In this document: positions 45,228 to 54,768 of the stretch, in pieces
Layout of the letters: every line of letters begins with the position of its first letter
How positions within the stretch are numbered: the stretch's first letter is position 1
Assembly: GCA_015056255.1 (NCBI GenBank)
Contig: SVGP01000001.1
Coordinates: 62,001-126,000 of the forward strand
Direction: 5' to 3'
From: Clostridiales bacterium
GTDB taxonomy: Bacteria; Bacillota; Clostridia; Christensenellales; Aristaeellaceae
Length of the DNA stretch: 64,000 nt
Translations under genes and position numbers: made by a program
The notes under the pieces: model-generated
Told to the model about the DNA's origin: nothing
Databases searched by the model: none
The model's input: the letters and a program-made list of their open reading frames with translations, nothing else

Positions 45228-48200
45228 TTATACAGCGTCCGCAAGCTTTACGCTCATCATCTTGGAAACGCCCTTTTCCTCCATCGCAACGCCGTACAGC
45301 GCGTCGCATCGGGTCATCGTTCCCTTTCTGTGCGTAACGACCACGAACTGGGTTTTGGCCGAATAGGTTTTCAGATATTCCGCAAAGTTGTCAATGTTGG
45401 CGTCGTCCAGCGCCGCTTCGATTTCGTCCAGAATGCAAAACGGCGTGGGCTTTAATTTCAGCATTGCAAACAATATGGCAATCGCGGTCAGCGCGCGCTC
45501 GCCGCCTGAAAGGAGCGAAAGCATCTGAAGCTTCTTTCCCGGGGGCTGGGCGACGATTTCGATGCCGCTTTGAAGAGCGTCCTGCGGATTTTCAAGCCTG
45601 AGCTCTGCGCGTCCGCCGCCGAAAAGCTCGGTAAACGTCTGGCGGAAATACACGTCCAATTGCTCAAACTGCGCTTTGAACTGCTTTTCCATCTTGCCGG
45701 TCAATTCGTTGATAATGCCCATGAGATCGCCCTGCGCCTTTAAAAGGTCGTCCCGCTGCCGGCTCAGATCGGTAAACCGTTCGACGGTCTGGCGGTATTC
45801 CTCCATGGCGGAGACGTTGACCGAACCCATCTGGCGGATTTCCGCGCGAACGGCGTTTAAGCGGCGCTCGCCCTCGGAAAGCTTGAATTCCGGATTTCGG
45901 AACTGTTCCGCGCCCTCATAGGTGACCTCGTAGTCCTCCCAGATGCGGTCGGTGATCTGCTTTAAGTCGTTTTCCACACGGGCAAGCATGAGTTCGCCCC
46001 TGTGGCAGCGGTCGGAAAAATCCTCCGTGCGAACGCGAAGCGATTCGGCGGCTTCCATGATCTTTTTAAGCTCTTCCTGAACGGATAAGCGTTTGGCGTC
46101 CGACTGGTTGAACTGCTCGCGGGCGGCAAGCAGGCTTTGCTTTAAGATAACGAGCCTGCTTTCTTCCGTTTTCAGCTGCTCCTCGTCCTCAACCATTCGT
46201 CTTTGGCAGATTTCAAGCGTCTTTACCGCTTCTTCCAGCATTCTGGCCGCGTCGCCCTTCTGACTGATCAGGCGGTCAAGGTCGTTTTTCATCGCCTCAA
46301 AGCCGCGCCGGATGGTCGCAAGCGCTACGCGCGCATCGTTGGTTTGATATCTGAGGTCGTTCAGATGGGCGCGCTTCTGATTCAGCTCGTTTGTAAGAGA
46401 TGCGACCCTCTTTTTCATTTCGGCTTCCGCGCCCTGCTCGTTGTCTTTCCGAAGGGAGAGAAGTTCAAGATTTCTGACGGCCTCTTCCTTCTGCTCGTTG
46501 AGCTGTTCAAGGGCAAGACGTACGCGCTGGGCGCGCATCTCATGCTCATTGAGCGCCGATTTCGCCCTTGAAAGGTGTTCCTCTGCGCGGGTGACGGCGA
46601 TTTCCTGCTGGTGGACGTCGTCAAAAAGCTGCGCGCGTTCCTTTTTGAGGGAGGCTCTTTCCTCGTCCTTCAGGCGCATGCTCTCCTGCGCTCTCTGGTA
46701 AGCGGCGGAAATTTCATTCACCTTTTCCGCAGCTTCCTTGATTTCGCGCTCGCGTGAAAGAAGCGAAGTCATTCTGGACTGCACGGAACCGCCCGACATG
46801 GATCCGCCGGAGTGCATTACGTCGCCGTCCAAGGTTACGAGCCTGAACTGATACCGGCCCGCCCTTTGTATGGCGATGCCGCTTGTAAGGTCTTGCGCAA
46901 TGACGGTTCTTCCGAGAAGGTTGTTGACGATGTCGGAATACACAGGATCAAACTGAACCATCTCACTTGCAAGGCCTACGCATCCGGGCATGGAAAGGAC
47001 GCGCCTTTCGTTTGCATCCAGCGTGCGTCCGCGAATGGAGGAGATGGGCAAAAATGTGGCTCTTCCAAAGCGGTTGCGCTTTAGATATTCGATCATGTCC
47101 TTGGCGTTTTCGTCCCGGTCGACCACGATGTTCTGAAGGGACGCGCCCAGAACCATGTCCAGCGCGCGCTCAATTTTGGCAGGGGCATGGATGATGCTCG
47201 CCACCACGCCGTGAACGCCTGCGCCGCCGCGCCGCTCGGCTTCCTTTAAAACCTGCTTGACCGACTGGTTGTAGCCCTCGTAGTCGCGCTGCATTTCGTT
47301 TAAAAGCTTTAAGCGGCTGGATATTTCCTGCCTTTTGGCAAGAAGGCTCTGCGATTCCAGCGCCAGCTGCTCGTATGCTTCGCCGGCTTTTCTTGTCTTT
47401 TCTGAAATTTCTCTGGCTTCATCCGAAAGCGCATCGCGCCTTTGGCATTCGGCCTGATAAATATCGCTTGCATCCGAAAGCGCGCGGGCAAGTTCTTCCT
47501 TTGCCTGCGTGTCGTCCTCGGCGTTTTTAGAGATGGAGAGGATCTGCCGGTCGATGGCCTCGGAAAGCGCAGTCAGACGCGCATGTTCGCTTTTTACATC
47601 GCCCAGCGCGTTCATGGCGTTTATGACGTTTTCCTTGGCTTCCTCGGCTTCTTCTTCCAGGCGCGCGGTTTCGTCCTCCGCGTGCATAAGCTCGTTTTCA
47701 AGAGTCTCCGTAATCTTTGCGCTTTCGGCAAGCTTTTCTTTTTCCGCTTCGACCTGTTGGGTAAGATCGCTTATGCGCGATTCGATTCCGCTTTCGCCGT
47801 CTTTTGCCGCCTGCTGCTCGCGCTGGGCGCGTTCCATGTCCCTGGCTGTCGCCTGCATGCGTTCGCGAACGACGTTCACGCTGCCGTCCTGCTGCTCAAC
47901 ATCCCTGATCAATTCCTGCAGGGTGTCGCGGATAGAGGCAGTCTCAATTTCGCGCTCGGAAAGCTCCGTCTGGCGCTTTTCGCGGCGGTTGTTTAAGTCC
48001 TCCTGCTCCTTCTCGCTTTCGGACAGGGCTTCGGTCAGCTCCGAAACCGTTTTTTTGAGTTCATCGATGCGCTCCGTGTACCTTTCCGAACGGATCAAAA
48101 ACACGTTCATATCCAGATCCTTCTGCTCGTCCCTGAGCTGCAGGTACTTTCGCGCATCCTCACTCTGAAGACGCAGAGGTTCTATGCGCGCTTCGAGTTC

Positions 48201-48788
48201 GTTTACGATGTCGCTTACGCGGGACAGATTGGCGTTTGTATTTTCCAGACGCTTTTCCGCGTCCGCTTTTCTCGTTTTGTATTTTACAATGCCCGCGGCC
48301 TCTTCAAAAATGGCGCGGCGCTCCTCGCTCTTCTGCGATAGAATCTCGCCGACTCTGCCCTGACCGATGATGGAATAGCCGTCCCTGCCGATTCCAGTAT
48401 CGCGGAAAAGGTCGACGATGTCCTTTAAGCGGCAGCCTGTGCCGTTTAAAAGGTATTCGCTTTCGCCTGTTCTGAATACGCGCCTCGTGACGGCCACCTC
48501 CGTATAATCGGAGGGCAGCGAATGATCCTCGTTGTCAAAAACAAGGGTTACTTCGCAAAACGCCATGCGGCGGCGCTTTTCGGTGCCGTTAAAGATAACG
48601 TCCTCCATCTTTGCGCCGCGCAATTGCCTCGCGCTCTGTTCGCCCAAAACCCAGCGGACCGCATCGGAAATATTGCTCTTTCCGCAGCCGTTCGGGCCGA
48701 CAACGCCCGTAACGCCGTGCTCAAACAGCATTTCCGTTCGATCCGCAAAGGATTTGAAGCCGTGAATGTACAGCTTTTTAAGTCGCAA
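45228..48788 (-). CDS. smc: Chromosome segregation ATPase SMC
   Basis: Long coiled-coil ATPase of bacterial condensin that extrudes DNA loops with ScpA and ScpB; 1186 residues, standard length. Walker A is VGPNGCGKSNISDAVRW near residue 31. Coiled coil runs about 170-500 and 690-1000, around a hinge near 515-670 (GVHGVVASIIHAPAKIERAL). The C-terminal head carries the signature LLSGGERALTAIAILFAM near 1090 and Walker B CILDEIEAALDDANID. The start is TTG with GGAG 9 nt upstream. The scpB gene is separately located at 25.5 kb; scpA is not in the window. Confidence 0.97.
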   Translation of the reverse strand: MRLKKLYIHGFKSFADRTEMLFEHGVTGVVGPNGCGKSNISDAVRWVLGEQSARQLRGAKMEDVIFNGTEKRRRMAFCEVTLVFDNEDHSLPSDYTEVAVTRRVFRTGESEYLLNGTGCRLKDIVDLFRDTGIGRDGYSIIGQGRVGEILSQKSEERRAIFEEAAGIVKYKTRKADAEKRLENTNANLSRVSDIVNELEARIEPLRLQSEDARKYLQLRDEQKDLDMNVFLIRSERYTERIDELKKTVSELTEALSESEKEQEDLNNRREKRQTELSEREIETASIRDTLQELIRDVEQQDGSVNVVRERMQATARDMERAQREQQAAKDGESGIESRISDLTQQVEAEKEKLAESAKITETLENELMHAEDETARLEEEAEEAKENVINAMNALGDVKSEHARLTALSEAIDRQILSISKNAEDDTQAKEELARALSDASDIYQAECQRRDALSDEAREISEKTRKAGEAYEQLALESQSLLAKRQEISSRLKLLNEMQRDYEGYNQSVKQVLKEAERRGGAGVHGVVASIIHAPAKIERALDMVLGASLQNIVVDRDENAKDMIEYLKRNRFGRATFLPISSIRGRTLDANERRVLSMPGCVGLASEMVQFDPVYSDIVNNLLGRTVIAQDLTSGIAIQRAGRYQFRLVTLDGDVMHSGGSMSGGSVQSRMTSLLSREREIKEAAEKVNEISAAYQRAQESMRLKDEERASLKKERAQLFDDVHQQEIAVTRAEEHLSRAKSALNEHEMRAQRVRLALEQLNEQKEEAVRNLELLSLRKDNEQGAEAEMKKRVASLTNELNQKRAHLNDLRYQTNDARVALATIRRGFEAMKNDLDRLISQKGDAARMLEEAVKTLEICQRRMVEDEEQLKTEESRLVILKQSLLAAREQFNQSDAKRLSVQEELKKIMEAAESLRVRTEDFSDRCHRGELMLARVENDLKQITDRIWEDYEVTYEGAEQFRNPEFKLSEGERRLNAVRAEIRQMGSVNVSAMEEYRQTVERFTDLSRQRDDLLKAQGDLMGIINELTGKMEKQFKAQFEQLDVYFRQTFTELFGGGRAELRLENPQDALQSGIEIVAQPPGKKLQMLSLLSGGERALTAIAILFAMLKLKPTPFCILDEIEAALDDANIDNFAEYLKTYSAKTQFVVVTHRKGTMTRCDALYGVAMEEKGVSKMMSVKLADAV

Positions 48789-48855
48789 CTGTATTAGCTC
48801 CGTTCCCGGAGGAATGAATGCATGTATTTTACGCGTTCATTCTTCCCTTATGTTC

Positions 48856-49524
48856 TCATTTGGATATCTTTGTAAGCGCATCCCTTGCGGCGATGGTCTG
48901 CGCCAGCTGCTTGCTGCCGCCCTCGCCCTCGCCGACAATTTCGCCCTTCACTTTTACGCGGTATACAAACACGGGCTTGTGCGGCGGGCCGGACATGGAT
49001 ACAAGCTCGTATTCCGGCATATCGCCTCTGGCCTGAAGAACTGCCTGAAGCTTGCTCTTGGCATCAAGGTGATCGGTTTTTTCCGAGCCGTTTTTTATGC
49101 TGTCCCCGATGGCTAAATAGATGAGCTTATTGGCCTCTTCCCTTCCACCGTCCAGATGCACAGCCCCGATAACCGATTCCATCACGTCGCACAGGATGGA
49201 CTTTTTGTTTCTCCCGCCGCTTCGCTCTTCGCCCACGGACAGGCGAATGCCCTTGTCAAGGCCCAGACGCTTGGCAGCGCCGGATAAAGCGTCCTCGCAC
49301 ACAAGCTCGGCGCGCATGCGGGTCAGTACGCCCTCGGAAAGCGAGGCATGCGCTTTGTAAAGCGCCTCGCTTACGCAAAGCTCCAAAACCGCATCGCCCA
49401 GAAATTCAAGCCGCTGATAGCTTTCCACATGGTGATCGCCCGCGTAGGACGGATGCGTCAGCGCGGTTTCGAGAAGGCGAATATTCTTAAACGCATACCC
49501 GATCCGCTCCTGAATGGTTTTCAT
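48856..49524 (-). CDS. rnc: Ribonuclease III
   Basis: Double-strand-specific endoribonuclease that processes rRNA and mRNA; 222 residues. The RNase III signature YQRLEFLGDAVLELCVSE near residue 36-53 carries the catalytic Glu and Asp, with the second metal-binding pair in DVMESVIGAVHLDGG near 115. The C-terminal dsRNA-binding domain runs from SKLQAVLQARGDMPEYEL to GGSKQLAQTIAARDAL. Its ATG overlaps the acpP stop by one base (TAATG), so it is coupled to acpP. Confidence 0.96.
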   Translation of the reverse strand: MKTIQERIGYAFKNIRLLETALTHPSYAGDHHVESYQRLEFLGDAVLELCVSEALYKAHASLSEGVLTRMRAELVCEDALSGAAKRLGLDKGIRLSVGEERSGGRNKKSILCDVMESVIGAVHLDGGREEANKLIYLAIGDSIKNGSEKTDHLDAKSKLQAVLQARGDMPEYELVSMSGPPHKPVFVYRVKVKGEIVGEGEGGSKQLAQTIAARDALTKISK

Positions 49525-49763
49525 TAAGCATTCTTCTCCAGATAATCGACGATGTCCTTAACGGTCTCAACCGTGGCCAGCATGTCGTTGTCAACTTCCA
49601 CTCCAAATTCGCTTTCAAGGTCGAAAACGAGGATCATGACGTTGGCGCTGTCGGCGCCGAGGTCCTCTACCAGACGGCTGTCCATGGTAACTTTGTCGAT
49701 GGTTACGGGGAGCTGGGAAGTGATGAGCTGGGCAACCTTATTAAAAATTTCGTTTCTGGTCAT
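49524..49763 (-). CDS. acpP: Acyl carrier protein
   Basis: Carries growing fatty acyl chains on a phosphopantetheine arm; 79 residues. The attachment serine is in LGADSANVMILVFDLE near residue 38. The usual DSL motif reads DSA here; the serine itself is kept, so function should be intact. The acidic helix and EFGVEVDND are typical. The ribosome binding site is GGAGG 9 nt upstream. It sits between plsX and rnc. FabD and FabG genes, often found in this cluster, are absent between plsX and acpP. Confidence 0.94.
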   Translation of the reverse strand: MTRNEIFNKVAQLITSQLPVTIDKVTMDSRLVEDLGADSANVMILVFDLESEFGVEVDNDMLATVETVKDIVDYLEKNA

Positions 49764-49767
49764 GGTG

Positions 49768-50790
49768 TTATGCCTCCTGATTCATTTGAATATCGTTAAG
49801 TCCCTTTTTGATCGTGCCTACGATGTCGCCTAAAACCATGGTTCGGGCCTGCAGGATTGCGCGGGAGAATGCATAGCCGTTTGACGAGCCGTGCGCCTTT
49901 ACAACCGCGCCTTCAAGACCCAGAAGCGGCGCTCCACCGTATTCGTCGGGGTTCATCTTGTCCTTGATTTTGCCGAAAACGGGCTTGAGCATAACCCCGC
50001 CCAGCTTTCCGCGAACGGTTTCCATAACGCCGGACTTGATCTGCTTGAAAAGCACTTTCGTCAGGCCCTCGGCGTATTTGAGAATTACGTTTCCGGTAAA
50101 ACCGTCGGTCGCAACAACGTCAAAATCGCCCACCTGAATGTCTCTGGCTTCGCAGTTTCCGCCAAAGGTGTATACGGACTGATTTTTCATCAGCTGATAG
50201 GCTTCCTTATGAAGCTTGTTGCCTTTTTCTTCTTCGACGCCGATGTTTACAAGGCCGACATTCGGGTTTTCAACGCCCATCACCTTGTTCATGTACACAG
50301 AGCCCATGAGGCCGAACTGCATCAGATATTTCGGCTGGCAATCGGCGTTTGCGCCGCTGTCAATTAAGAGAAAGGGTTTTTTAAGGCCGGGAAGCACAGG
50401 GGCAAGGGCGGGTCGGTCAATGCCCTTGACCAGGCGCACATAGGCCATGCCGCCTAAAAAGAGCGCGCCGGTTGAGCCTGCGGAAACAAACGCGTGCGCA
50501 CGCTTTTCCTTAACGTCCATAAGCCCCATCACCATGGAGGACTTCGTCTTTCTGCGAACAGCCATCATCGGCTCGTCATGCATCGTGATTTCTTCCTCCG
50601 AGTGGATGATTTCAATACGGCTATTATCGTAAGTCTTCCCCTCGAACGCCTTTTTGATTTTTTCTTCATCGCCAAATAAGCGGATGGAAATATCGTCATA
50701 CGCTTTCAGCGCGGTCAAAACGCCTTCGATCACACAGCCGGGAGCGTTGTCGCCGCCCATTGCGTCGACGGCAATGATGATTTTCTCCAT
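49768..50790 (-). CDS. plsX: Phosphate acyltransferase PlsX
   Basis: Makes acyl-phosphate from acyl-ACP for phospholipid synthesis via PlsY; peripheral membrane enzyme, 340 residues. It opens with IIIAVDAMGGDNAPGCVIEG, the conserved PlsX start. Other family blocks are FVSAGSTGALFLGGMAYV near 95 and DGFTGNVILKYAEGLTK near 215, and the end carries EYGGAPLLGLEGAVVKAHGS. The ATG at 50790 has GGAGG 11 nt upstream; an upstream TTG at 50811 overlaps that site and is rejected. Leading position and own promoter make it the head of plsX-acpP-rnc-smc-ftsY. Confidence 0.95.
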   Translation of the reverse strand: MEKIIIAVDAMGGDNAPGCVIEGVLTALKAYDDISIRLFGDEEKIKKAFEGKTYDNSRIEIIHSEEEITMHDEPMMAVRRKTKSSMVMGLMDVKEKRAHAFVSAGSTGALFLGGMAYVRLVKGIDRPALAPVLPGLKKPFLLIDSGANADCQPKYLMQFGLMGSVYMNKVMGVENPNVGLVNIGVEEEKGNKLHKEAYQLMKNQSVYTFGGNCEARDIQVGDFDVVATDGFTGNVILKYAEGLTKVLFKQIKSGVMETVRGKLGGVMLKPVFGKIKDKMNPDEYGGAPLLGLEGAVVKAHGSSNGYAFSRAILQARTMVLGDIVGTIKKGLNDIQMNQEA

Positions 50791-50826
50791 AAATGTATTT
50801 ACCTCCGGCAAAATTCACCTCATTAT

Positions 50827-50862
50827 ATTGTAAACGGATCTTGCGCGATTGTCAATATTGAC
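50827..50862 (-). promoter_or_regulatory. plsX-operon promoter with a 12-bp palindrome on the -35
   Basis: Minus strand TTGACA (50850-50855), 17-nt spacer, TACAAT (50827-50832). The -35 lies inside the perfect palindrome GTCAATATTGAC (50851-50862). It does not match the FapR operator, the known regulator of plsX in Bacillus. Confidence 0.7.
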
Positions 50863-50929
50863 GCCTTGTTTCAGTGGGTTAATTAATTGTAGGGGTTTTT
50901 GATATGCAAGTCTGATTTTTTCAATTGCC

Positions 50930-51004
50930 GCAGGGCCGGGGCTTGCTCCAGCCGGAAAATCGTTCATTGAACAAAAAAACGGCGGGAGCAAGCCCCCGCC
51001 CTGC
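50930..51004. repeat. Long inverted repeat with GCAAGCCCCCGCCC arms
   Basis: The left arm, CAGGGCCGGGGCTTGCTCC (50931 on), is complementary to the right arm, GGAGCAAGCCCCCGCCCTGC (50984-51003), around a 29-nt centre. The right arm is the unit found at 9149, 9301 and 35762. It lies directly downstream of the membrane-protein gene ending at 51016 and may act as its terminator. Confidence 0.8.
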
Positions 51005-51015
51005 GATGGATTGAA

Positions 51016-51843
51016 TCAGTTTGTGTGTTTGTCCGGGAAGAGAACTACTTTCAAAAGCCCCACGCCAAACAGGAAAATAAGAATAAACAGCATGATGCGC
51101 CAATTCAGTTCATACACGATCACATTCACAAACGCGACCAGCACAAGGAAAAGAACCGTTCTTAAAACCGCGCCCAGAAGAGAGAGGAAAATACTTCCCC
51201 TGAAAAGGGTTCTGTGAAGCAAAAGACACACGAGAACGCCTATAACCGCAAGGGTCAGAATGTTGCTGGTTGCCAGGGCCAGCTGAACGTTTTTCGTGAC
51301 TTCTTCGGCAAGATTCATAAGAAATTTAAGCACGATGTCGTAAATCACCGTTTTGTACATCACCCACGTAGCCGTGACGGTAACAAAGCTTGAAACGACG
51401 GTTACCATGCCGAACCACAGATACCGAATCGGGAAAAACCATTTTTTGCCAAGCTCGTACGCGCCGTTAAATACAATAAAGCACAGCACCATGTAGACCG
51501 GGATGGTCATGACCGCAATCAGCAAAAACGCATACAAAGCGTCCATGAAATCCGCGCGGGCATAAAGCTTATTGATTTCGCCCATAAAATCCGGAAGCGG
51601 CGCCGATTCATCCCTGATATTTTTTGAATAGGCTTTCACAATATCGAAAACGCCGAAATTGCCATCGTCTGCGTTTCCGCCGTAGAAGGGAAATTTCTGA
51701 ATTACAACCTCGTTTTTGTCCACAAAATCAAATCCCGGGATGATTTCAGTCAGATCCATGCCGACCATGCCCGAAAACATAATGAAAACGCCCATAGCGC
51801 CCAAAAGTACCAGCAACATCGTGCAAAACACGCGTTTTGCCAT
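51016..51843 (-). CDS. Polytopic membrane protein, hypothetical
   Basis: Not recognised. It has 275 residues. An N-terminal helix (VFCTMLLVLLGAMGVFIMFS) is followed by an extracytoplasmic domain of about 70 residues (FVDKNEVVIQKFPFYGGNAD to LYARADFMDALY), then six further hydrophobic helices, including FLLIAVMTIPVYMVLCFIVF and MLFILIFLFGVGLLKVVLF. The C-terminus is short. GGAGG is upstream of the ATG. Monocistronic, pointing away from glyQS. No catalytic motif was seen. Confidence 0.8.
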   Translation of the reverse strand: MAKRVFCTMLLVLLGAMGVFIMFSGMVGMDLTEIIPGFDFVDKNEVVIQKFPFYGGNADDGNFGVFDIVKAYSKNIRDESAPLPDFMGEINKLYARADFMDALYAFLLIAVMTIPVYMVLCFIVFNGAYELGKKWFFPIRYLWFGMVTVVSSFVTVTATWVMYKTVIYDIVLKFLMNLAEEVTKNVQLALATSNILTLAVIGVLVCLLLHRTLFRGSIFLSLLGAVLRTVLFLVLVAFVNVIVYELNWRIMLFILIFLFGVGLLKVVLFPDKHTN

Positions 51844-51952
51844 ATTTCGTCCTCCTTATTGGTATTCACTTTATTTTAACATATATTCTTCCCCTTGGCA
51901 ATCTTGCCAAATCATTTAGCCACAACTCAATCGAAGATTTAACGGCAGATGC

Positions 51953-51986
51953 TTGCATGCGTAAAACGCGTTTGGTATGATATAAT
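51953..51986 (+). promoter_or_regulatory. glyQS promoter
   Basis: TTGCAT (51953-51958), 17-nt spacer, TATGAT (51976-51981) preceded by TGG (extended -10). An overlapping TATAAT follows at 51981-51986. The leader is only about 35 nt, too short for a T-box. Confidence 0.72.
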
Positions 51987-52017
51987 CACAAATTTTAGTA
52001 TAAAAGGAATGATTTTT

Positions 52018-53397
52018 ATGGCAGAGCTCACGATGGACAAGCTGGTTGCTCTTTGTAAAAACAAAGGATACATTTTTGCAGGCTCCGAAATTTACGGCGG
52101 TCTTGCCAACACCTGGGATTTCGGTCCTCTGGGCGTTGAATTCAAAAACAACATCAAAAAGGCCTGGTGGCAGAAATTCGTTCAGGAAAGCCCCTATAAC
52201 ACCGGCCTTGACTGCGGCATTTTAATGAACCGCGAAGTATGGGTAGCTTCCGGCCACGTCGGCGGCTTCAACGATCCTTTAATGGACTGCAAAGCCTGTA
52301 AGGCCCGCTTCCGCGCCGACAAGCTGATTGAAGACTTCACTGGCGGCGCAGAGACCGGCGACGGCTGGAAAAACGAAGAGCTCGAAGCCTACATCGCTGA
52401 GCACGACATCGTCTGCCCCGTCTGCGGCAAGAAAGACTTCACCGGCATCCGCCAGTTCAACCTGATGTTCAAAACCCATCTGGGCGTAAACGAAGCCTCC
52501 GCCAGCGAGGTTCTTCTTCGCCCCGAAACTGCGCAGGGCATCTTCGTCAACTTCTTAAACGCCATGCGCACCACCCGTAAAAAGCTGCCCGCCGGTATCT
52601 GCCAGATCGGAAAATCCTTCCGCAACGAAATCACCCCCGGCAACTTCATCTTCCGCGTACTGGAATTTGAACAGATGGAGCTTGAATTCTTCTGCAAGCC
52701 CGGCGAAGACCTCGAGTGGTTCGAATACTGGCGCGCCTTCTGCAGAGACTGGCTTCTCTCCTTAGGCATCAAGGAAGAAAAGCTTCGCCTGCGCGACCAT
52801 GAGAAGGAAAAGCTGGCCTTCTACTCCAAGGCGACCACCGACTTTGAATACCTGTTCCCCTTCGGCTGGGGCGAACTGTGGGGCATTGCCGACCGCACTG
52901 ATTACGACCTTAAACAGCATCAGGAGCATTCCGGCAAGTCCATGGAATACATGGATCCCACGACGAATGAAAAGTTTATCCCTTACTGCGTAGAGCCCTC
53001 CGTCGGCGTAGAGCGCCTGGTTCTTGCGTTCCTTTGCAACGCCTACGAAGAGGAAGAGCTGGAAGGCGGCGACGTTCGCACGGTTCTGCATCTCCATCCG
53101 GCCCTCGCGCCCATCAAGTGCGCGGTTCTGCCGCTTCAGAAGAACAAGCTGGGCGACAAGGCGAAGGAAGTTTACGCAAAGCTCGCTAAGAAATTCATGT
53201 GCGAATACGACGAGACCGGCTCCATCGGCAAGCGCTATCGCCGCGCCGACGAAGCGGGCACGCCCTTCTGCGTAACCATCGACTTTGACACCCTCGAAAC
53301 GGGCATGGTCACCGTTCGCGAAAGAGACTCCATGCAGCAGACCCATGTCGCCATCGACGATCTCACCAGCTGGCTTGAAAGCAAAATGGAATTTTAA
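52018..53397 (+). CDS. glyQS: Glycyl-tRNA synthetase, single-chain class II type
   Basis: Charges tRNA-Gly; homodimeric alpha2 type, 459 residues. Class II motif 2 is [20 protein letters not shown] near residue 196-215, motif 3 is [15 protein letters not shown] near 326, and the C-terminal anticodon-binding domain includes [20 protein letters not shown]. The N-terminus [20 protein letters not shown] is typical. A zinc-like cluster CKACKARF / CPVCGKKDF is present in the insertion. ATG 52018 has AAGGA 10 nt upstream. It is followed after 22 nt by glyA, linking glycine use and supply. Confidence 0.97.
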   Translation: MAELTMDKLVALCKNKGYIFAGSEIYGGLANTWDFGPLGVEFKNNIKKAWWQKFVQESPYNTGLDCGILMNREVWVASGHVGGFNDPLMDCKACKARFRADKLIEDFTGGAETGDGWKNEELEAYIAEHDIVCPVCGKKDFTGIRQFNLMFKTHLGVNEASASEVLLRPETAQGIFVNFLNAMRTTRKKLPAGICQIGKSFRNEITPGNFIFRVLEFEQMELEFFCKPGEDLEWFEYWRAFCRDWLLSLGIKEEKLRLRDHEKEKLAFYSKATTDFEYLFPFGWGELWGIADRTDYDLKQHQEHSGKSMEYMDPTTNEKFIPYCVEPSVGVERLVLAFLCNAYEEEELEGGDVRTVLHLHPALAPIKCAVLPLQKNKLGDKAKEVYAKLAKKFMCEYDETGSIGKRYRRADEAGTPFCVTIDFDTLETGMVTVRERDSMQQTHVAIDDLTSWLESKMEF

Positions 53398-53419
53398 TTG
53401 AAAAGGCGGATCATATTAT

Positions 53420-54655
53420 ATGGCATTCGAACTCATCCGATCCTTTGACCCTGAGCTTGCATCCTCGTTCGACGCGGAGCTTAACCGCCAGAGGGAAAAT
53501 ATCGAGCTGATCGCTTCCGAAAACTACGTAAGCGAAGCGGTGCTTGCGGCCATGGGCAGCATCATGACCAATAAATACGCCGAAGGCTATCCGTCAAAGC
53601 GCTATTACGGCGGCTGCCAGTGCGTAGACGTGGCTGAAAACCTGGCCAGAAAGCGCGCGTGCGAAATTTTTGGCGCGGAACATGCCAACGTTCAGCCGCA
53701 CTCCGGCGCGCAGGCGAACATCGCCGTCTATTTTGCGCTCTTGAAACCCGGCGATACCATTATGGGCATGGCGCTGGACAACGGCGGACACCTGACCCAT
53801 GGAAGTCCTGCAAACCTCTCCGGAACATACTTTAACATCGTGCCCTACGGCGTGAGCGAGGAAACGGGCATGATCGACTATGACCATGTGATGCGCCTTG
53901 CGATGGAAACCAAGCCCCGTCTGATCGTGGCAGGCGCAAGCGCGTACCCGAGAGCCATCGACTTTAAGCGCTTTCGCGAAATTGCCGATGCGTGCGGCGC
54001 GTATCTGATGGTGGATATGGCGCATATCGCAGGCCTCGTCGCTGCCGGTCAGCACATGAACCCCGTGCCATATGCCGACGTTGTGACCACAACCACGCAC
54101 AAAACCCTGCGCGGCCCGCGCGGCGGCATGATTCTGTGCCGCGAGAAGTATGCAAAGGCCATCGACAAGGCCATTTTCCCCGGCACGCAGGGCGGCCCCC
54201 TGATGCACATCATCGCCGCAAAAGCGGTGTGCTTTAAAGAAGCGCAGGAAGAGAGCTTCAAGACCTATCAGGGGCAGATTGTCAAAAACGCAAAAGCCAT
54301 GGCCCAGCGCTTTAATGAGCGCGGCGTCAAGCTCGTTTCCGGCGGCACCGACAATCACCTGATGCTTCTGGATCTTTCCGAGCGCGACGTGACCGGAAAG
54401 GCTCTTGAAAAAATGCTGGACGAGGCGCACATCACCGTCAACAAAAACACCGTTCCCGGCGAAAAGCGTTCCCCGTTCATCACCAGCGGCATCCGCATCG
54501 GCACGCCCGCCGTCACCACGCGCGGCATGAAGGAAGAAGAAATGATTCAGATTGCCGACATGATTTCGGACGTAATCGAAAAGGGTGAAAGCGCAATACC
54601 GGAAGTTTCCGAAAGAGCGCTTGCGCTGACCGCAAAATTCCCGCTGTACGAATAA
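53420..54655 (+). CDS. glyA: Serine hydroxymethyltransferase
   Basis: PLP enzyme interconverting serine and glycine while loading one-carbon units on tetrahydrofolate; 411 residues. It opens with the family block [20 protein letters not shown]. The PLP lysine is in [20 protein letters not shown] near residue 227. GGHLTHG near 122 and [20 protein letters not shown] near 352-371 are conserved. It lies 22 nt after glyQS and ends in a strong terminator. With serC-serA elsewhere in the window it completes a route from phosphoglycerate to glycine apart from serB. Confidence 0.97.
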   Translation: MAFELIRSFDPELASSFDAELNRQRENIELIASENYVSEAVLAAMGSIMTNKYAEGYPSKRYYGGCQCVDVAENLARKRACEIFGAEHANVQPHSGAQANIAVYFALLKPGDTIMGMALDNGGHLTHGSPANLSGTYFNIVPYGVSEETGMIDYDHVMRLAMETKPRLIVAGASAYPRAIDFKRFREIADACGAYLMVDMAHIAGLVAAGQHMNPVPYADVVTTTTHKTLRGPRGGMILCREKYAKAIDKAIFPGTQGGPLMHIIAAKAVCFKEAQEESFKTYQGQIVKNAKAMAQRFNERGVKLVSGGTDNHLMLLDLSERDVTGKALEKMLDEAHITVNKNTVPGEKRSPFITSGIRIGTPAVTTRGMKEEEMIQIADMISDVIEKGESAIPEVSERALALTAKFPLYE

Positions 54656-54660
54656 ACGTA

Positions 54661-54705
54661 AAAAAACATCGGCTGCCTCAAATCCGAGACAGCCGATGTT
54701 TTTTT
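54661..54705 (+). terminator. Terminator of glyQS-glyA
   Basis: ACATCGGCTG / CAGCCGATGT (54666-54675 with 54690-54699), flanked by A6 on the left and T7 on the right; 14-nt loop. It lies 6 nt past the glyA stop. Confidence 0.9.
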
Positions 54706-54768
54706 GATGTCAGCCGTTCAGGCGCGGCTTGCTTATCAAATCATTTTTCCGGCAAACGCGCCCTTTAG

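Noticed and set aside
52000-52018. T-box leader for glyQS
   Set aside because: The leader between promoter and start is about 35 nt, and no T-box sequence was seen.
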